Assembly: GCA_903867845.1 (NCBI GenBank)
Contig: CAIPSZ010000185.1
Location: 1-6,748, forward strand
From: Candidatus Kerfeldbacteria bacterium
GTDB lineage: Bacteria > Patescibacteriota > Patescibacteriia > PEXW01
Length of the DNA stretch: 6,748 nucleotides
Direction of reading: 5' to 3'
Of the stretch, positions 4,581-6,748 are shown piece after piece; positions within the stretch are counted from its first letter, which is position 1, and every line of letters begins with the position of its first letter. Made by a program: the position numbers and the translations under genes. Under the pieces are notes generated by a model. It did no database searches, was not told the origin of the DNA, and saw nothing but the letters and a program-made list of their open reading frames with translations.

Positions 4581-6083
4581 ATGGCGACTGCCGAACCCAC
4601 CACGGAAGTAAATAGCGGGCAATCCCGCATTCTCCGCAATACCACGTACCTCACGGGGGCCTTCGTGCTGCAGAAGGTCGTCTCCTTTTTGTACTACATC
4701 GTCGTCGTCAACGCCCTGGGTGTTTCGCAGACCGGCGCCTACGACCCGCTGAAGAACCTCATCCCCATCGCGCTCATCCTTATCGACTTCTCCTTGTCGC
4801 AGGTGGTCACGCGGGAAGTGGCGCGCAAGCCCAACGCCATTAGGAACATCCTCAGCAACGTGTTGGGCATCAAGATTGTCTTCGCGCTCATCGTCATGGT
4901 GGCGTTCGGGTTCGTCACCAACGTCGGCCACTTCTCCCACGACGTGCAGTCGTCCCTGTACCTGGTGGCGCTCATCGTGGGGCTGGATACGTTCACGCTC
5001 TCGTTCTTCGCCGTGCTCCGTGGCCTGCAGAACATGAAGTTCGAAGCCATGGGCCTGGTGCTCAACCAGGTGCTCACCGTCGTCGTGGGCTACATTGCCA
5101 TCCGCGCCCACCTGGGCCTGCGCGGCATCTTTTTCGCCACCATGCTGGGTAGCGTGCTCAACTTCAGCTGGGCCACGTACTCCCTGCACCGCTTGGCCAA
5201 GGTCTGGCCCACGCTCAAGTGGGAGTGGACCATCATCAAACCGCTTCTGGCTATGGCCTTGCCGTTTGCCATCGCGGCCATGTTCACCAAGCTCTATGCG
5301 TACAGTGACCGCTACCTGCTCCTGCTCTTGAAAGGGAAGGATGCCGTGGGCTTCTACGCCGTGGCGAACAAGCTCACCTTTGCCTGGGAATTCCTGCCCT
5401 CTGCGTTTGCCGCCGGGCTGTACCCAGCGTTGAGCGCGTACTACATCACCTCCAAAGAAAAACTCTCCAACACCTTCGAGCGCGCCCTGGTGTACCTGCT
5501 GCTGCTCGCCGTGCCAATGTCCATTGGCATCTTCGTGCTCGCCACCGGGTTCATTAACATGGCATTCCAGGCGTTCTTCGATCCTTCCGCCCTGGCCCTG
5601 CGCATCCTCATTTTGAGCTTGCCCGCCGTGTTCCTCAACTACCCCGTGGGCGCCCTGCTCAACGCCACCAATCGCACCAAGTACAACACCATCAGCATGG
5701 GCGTTACCGTGCTGCTCAACCTCTCCATCAACGCGCTCGTCGTCAACCACTTCTCGTTCCTTGGTGCGGCTTTTGCCACCTTCATCTGCGGGTTCGTGCT
5801 CTTTGCCCAAGGCCTGTTCTGGACGCGCCAGGTCATTACCATTCCGTGGCGACGGCTCATCAGCCGTGCTTTGCGCACCTACGGCGCCGCCATCCTGGCT
5901 GGGCTCATCATCTACCCGTTCCGCAACAGCTTTAACCTGCTCTTCATGCACCGCCACGTGGAAGTGCTGGTCTGGGTTACGGTCTACGCCGTGCTCTACG
6001 CTGGTGCCTTGGTGTTCTTCAAGGGTGTGAAGAAGGAAGAGCTTGTTGCCTTGGGCAGGATAATCCGGCGCAAGCCAGCGTAA
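4581..6083 (+). CDS. MOP/MATE-superfamily polysaccharide or lipid flippase (Wzx-like)
   Basis: This 500-residue, very hydrophobic protein probably moves a lipid-linked sugar or similar amphiphile across the cytoplasmic membrane. About 14 membrane segments are visible, roughly at residues 26-46, 58-77, 93-113, 124-148, 156-175, 179-201, 220-243, 257-283, 302-328, 336-360, 370-388, 392-414, 432-446 and 461-480. The order and loops fit the polysaccharide biosynthesis (Wzx/RfbX-type) branch, including the SDRYLL motif after segment 7 and the NATNRTKYNT loop near 361-370. The C-terminus is basic (GRIIRRKPA). ATG at 4581 is preferred over an in-frame GTG at 4569. The substrate is unknown; no glycosyltransferases are in the window. 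Codon use matches the ribosomal genes. Confidence 0.85.
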   Translation: MATAEPTTEVNSGQSRILRNTTYLTGAFVLQKVVSFLYYIVVVNALGVSQTGAYDPLKNLIPIALILIDFSLSQVVTREVARKPNAIRNILSNVLGIKIVFALIVMVAFGFVTNVGHFSHDVQSSLYLVALIVGLDTFTLSFFAVLRGLQNMKFEAMGLVLNQVLTVVVGYIAIRAHLGLRGIFFATMLGSVLNFSWATYSLHRLAKVWPTLKWEWTIIKPLLAMALPFAIAAMFTKLYAYSDRYLLLLLKGKDAVGFYAVANKLTFAWEFLPSAFAAGLYPALSAYYITSKEKLSNTFERALVYLLLLAVPMSIGIFVLATGFINMAFQAFFDPSALALRILILSLPAVFLNYPVGALLNATNRTKYNTISMGVTVLLNLSINALVVNHFSFLGAAFATFICGFVLFAQGLFWTRQVITIPWRRLISRALRTYGAAILAGLIIYPFRNSFNLLFMHRHVEVLVWVTVYAVLYAGALVFFKGVKKEELVALGRIIRRKPA

Positions 6084-6086
6084 GGA

Positions 6087-6748
6087 ATGTCTGACTACCT
6101 TTCATTCGCAAAACGTATCGCCGAGAAAGCGGGGGCTATGATGCTCGCGTCATTTCAAACGAATGTTGCGCACCACGTCAAAGCAGACCAGACCATTGTT
6201 ACTGAAGTGGATGAAGCAATTAATGACCTAGTCATTCAAGAGGTGAGTCAGGCGTACCCTGAGCATTCTATTTACGGTGAAGAGAAGAGCGTCAACAAAC
6301 AGTCAGCATCGGTGTGGGTGTGCGACCCCATTGATGGCACCGTGCCATATGCAAAAAACTTACCGGTAGCGGTATTTTCCTTAGCCCTCGTGCAGGATGG
6401 TGTGCCAATTCTCGGCGTGGTCATCGACCCGTTTACCAAACGCTTGTATGCCGCGGAAAAAGGCAAAGGCGCGTGGGTGAATGACCAACCCATGCGTGTG
6501 AGTCAGCGGGGTTTGGAACGGCAGGCAACCATCAATTTTGAGTGGTGGTCGGATGCACCCTATGACATTGATACGCCTCTGCACCAACTTGCCATGCAGA
6601 CGCAAACGTACGTGCTGCACTTAGGGTGCGTGGTCAATGGCGCCTGCCAGGTTGCTTTGGGTGAGTACGAAGCGTGCGTGTACGCTGGCGCCAAAGGGAA
6701 GTGCGTGGATATCGCCGCCGTAAAAGTTATTGTGGAAGAAGCCGGCGG
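6087..6748 (+). CDS. Inositol-monophosphatase-family phosphatase, partial at right edge
   Basis: The 220 visible residues belong to the metal-dependent sugar-phosphatase superfamily, which includes SuhB, CysQ and fructose-bisphosphatase-like enzymes. The metal-site motifs are present: DQTIVTEVD (34-42), YGEE (63-66), WVCDPIDGT (77-85) with Asp80 and Asp83, and VDIAAVKVIVEEAGG (207 onward) with Asp208. DGT is followed by VPYAKNLP rather than the usual Asn-Phe, and Cys replaces the usual Trp before the last Asp motif. The true substrate cannot be told from this. It starts 3 bases after the flippase stop, with AAGGA touching the ATG. Third positions are much less GC-rich than in its neighbours. 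The 3' end lies outside the window. Confidence 0.85.
   Translation, partial: MSDYLSFAKRIAEKAGAMMLASFQTNVAHHVKADQTIVTEVDEAINDLVIQEVSQAYPEHSIYGEEKSVNKQSASVWVCDPIDGTVPYAKNLPVAVFSLALVQDGVPILGVVIDPFTKRLYAAEKGKGAWVNDQPMRVSQRGLERQATINFEWWSDAPYDIDTPLHQLAMQTQTYVLHLGCVVNGACQVALGEYEACVYAGAKGKCVDIAAVKVIVEEAG

Noticed and set aside
4488..5957. 489-aa open frame on the minus strand across the flippase gene
   Set aside because: It mirrors the strongly biased flippase codons. The product is an implausible Glu/His/Gly-rich sequence with no domain.
565..6083. Alternative genetic code (UGA as Gly), considered because some CPR lineages use it
   Set aside because: All genes are complete without in-frame TGA. 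The ten visible stops are TAA (nine) and TAG (one), so the standard code is sufficient, though TGA is simply unused here.

Overview
The window is the 3' half of a bacterial ribosomal-protein superoperon with two non-ribosomal genes behind it. All genes read on the + strand: infA, rpmJ, rpsM, rpsK, rpsD, rpoA, rplQ, rplM, rpsI, then a multi-spanning MOP/MATE-type polysaccharide or lipid flippase, then an inositol-monophosphatase-family gene cut by the right edge. Base composition is GC-rich with mostly C/G-ended codons. The gene order is the usual bacterial one. Short L13, an RpoA with no C-terminal domain, Lys-rich tails on S11, S9 and RpoA, and starts without a Shine-Dalgarno suggest a reduced-genome lineage of the Patescibacteria/CPR type. 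That placement is an inference; no rRNA is present to confirm it. The standard genetic code fits: no in-frame TGA is needed, nine stops are TAA and one is TAG.

Positions 1-564 hold no convincing gene. From left to right they carry a widely spaced 10-bp inverted repeat (14-23 with 79-88), a nested 72-nt palindromic element with 13-bp perfect arms (162-233), a perfect 12-bp hairpin (247-274), two short perfect palindromes (294-303, 337-348), a strong sigma70-type promoter (380-408), and a roughly 140-nt leader. The leader ends in a terminator-like hairpin with a T-tract (526-555) only 10 bases before the infA ATG. A minus-strand frame is open from 261 off the left edge but has no ATG and is not recognised.

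Positions 565-4528 are a tight operon. Gaps are 2-24 bases, starts are often preceded by CCT or another pyrimidine trio, and translation is probably coupled. Its products are initiation factor IF-1, ribosomal proteins L36, S13, S11, S4, L17, L13 and S9, and the RNA polymerase alpha subunit. Together they link ribosome assembly, translation initiation and transcription.

Positions 4529-6748 hold a 52-bp gap with an extended -10-like motif resembling the infA promoter, a 500-aa flippase, and, 3 bases after its stop, the phosphatase gene. The phosphatase gene has clearly different codon use: about 48% GC at third positions in its first 50 codons, against about 78% in the flippase. I saw no CRISPR array, insertion sequence, tRNA or rRNA. 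The most interesting signals are the infA leader/attenuator candidate, the palindromic element upstream of it, and the CTD-less, Lys-tailed RpoA.
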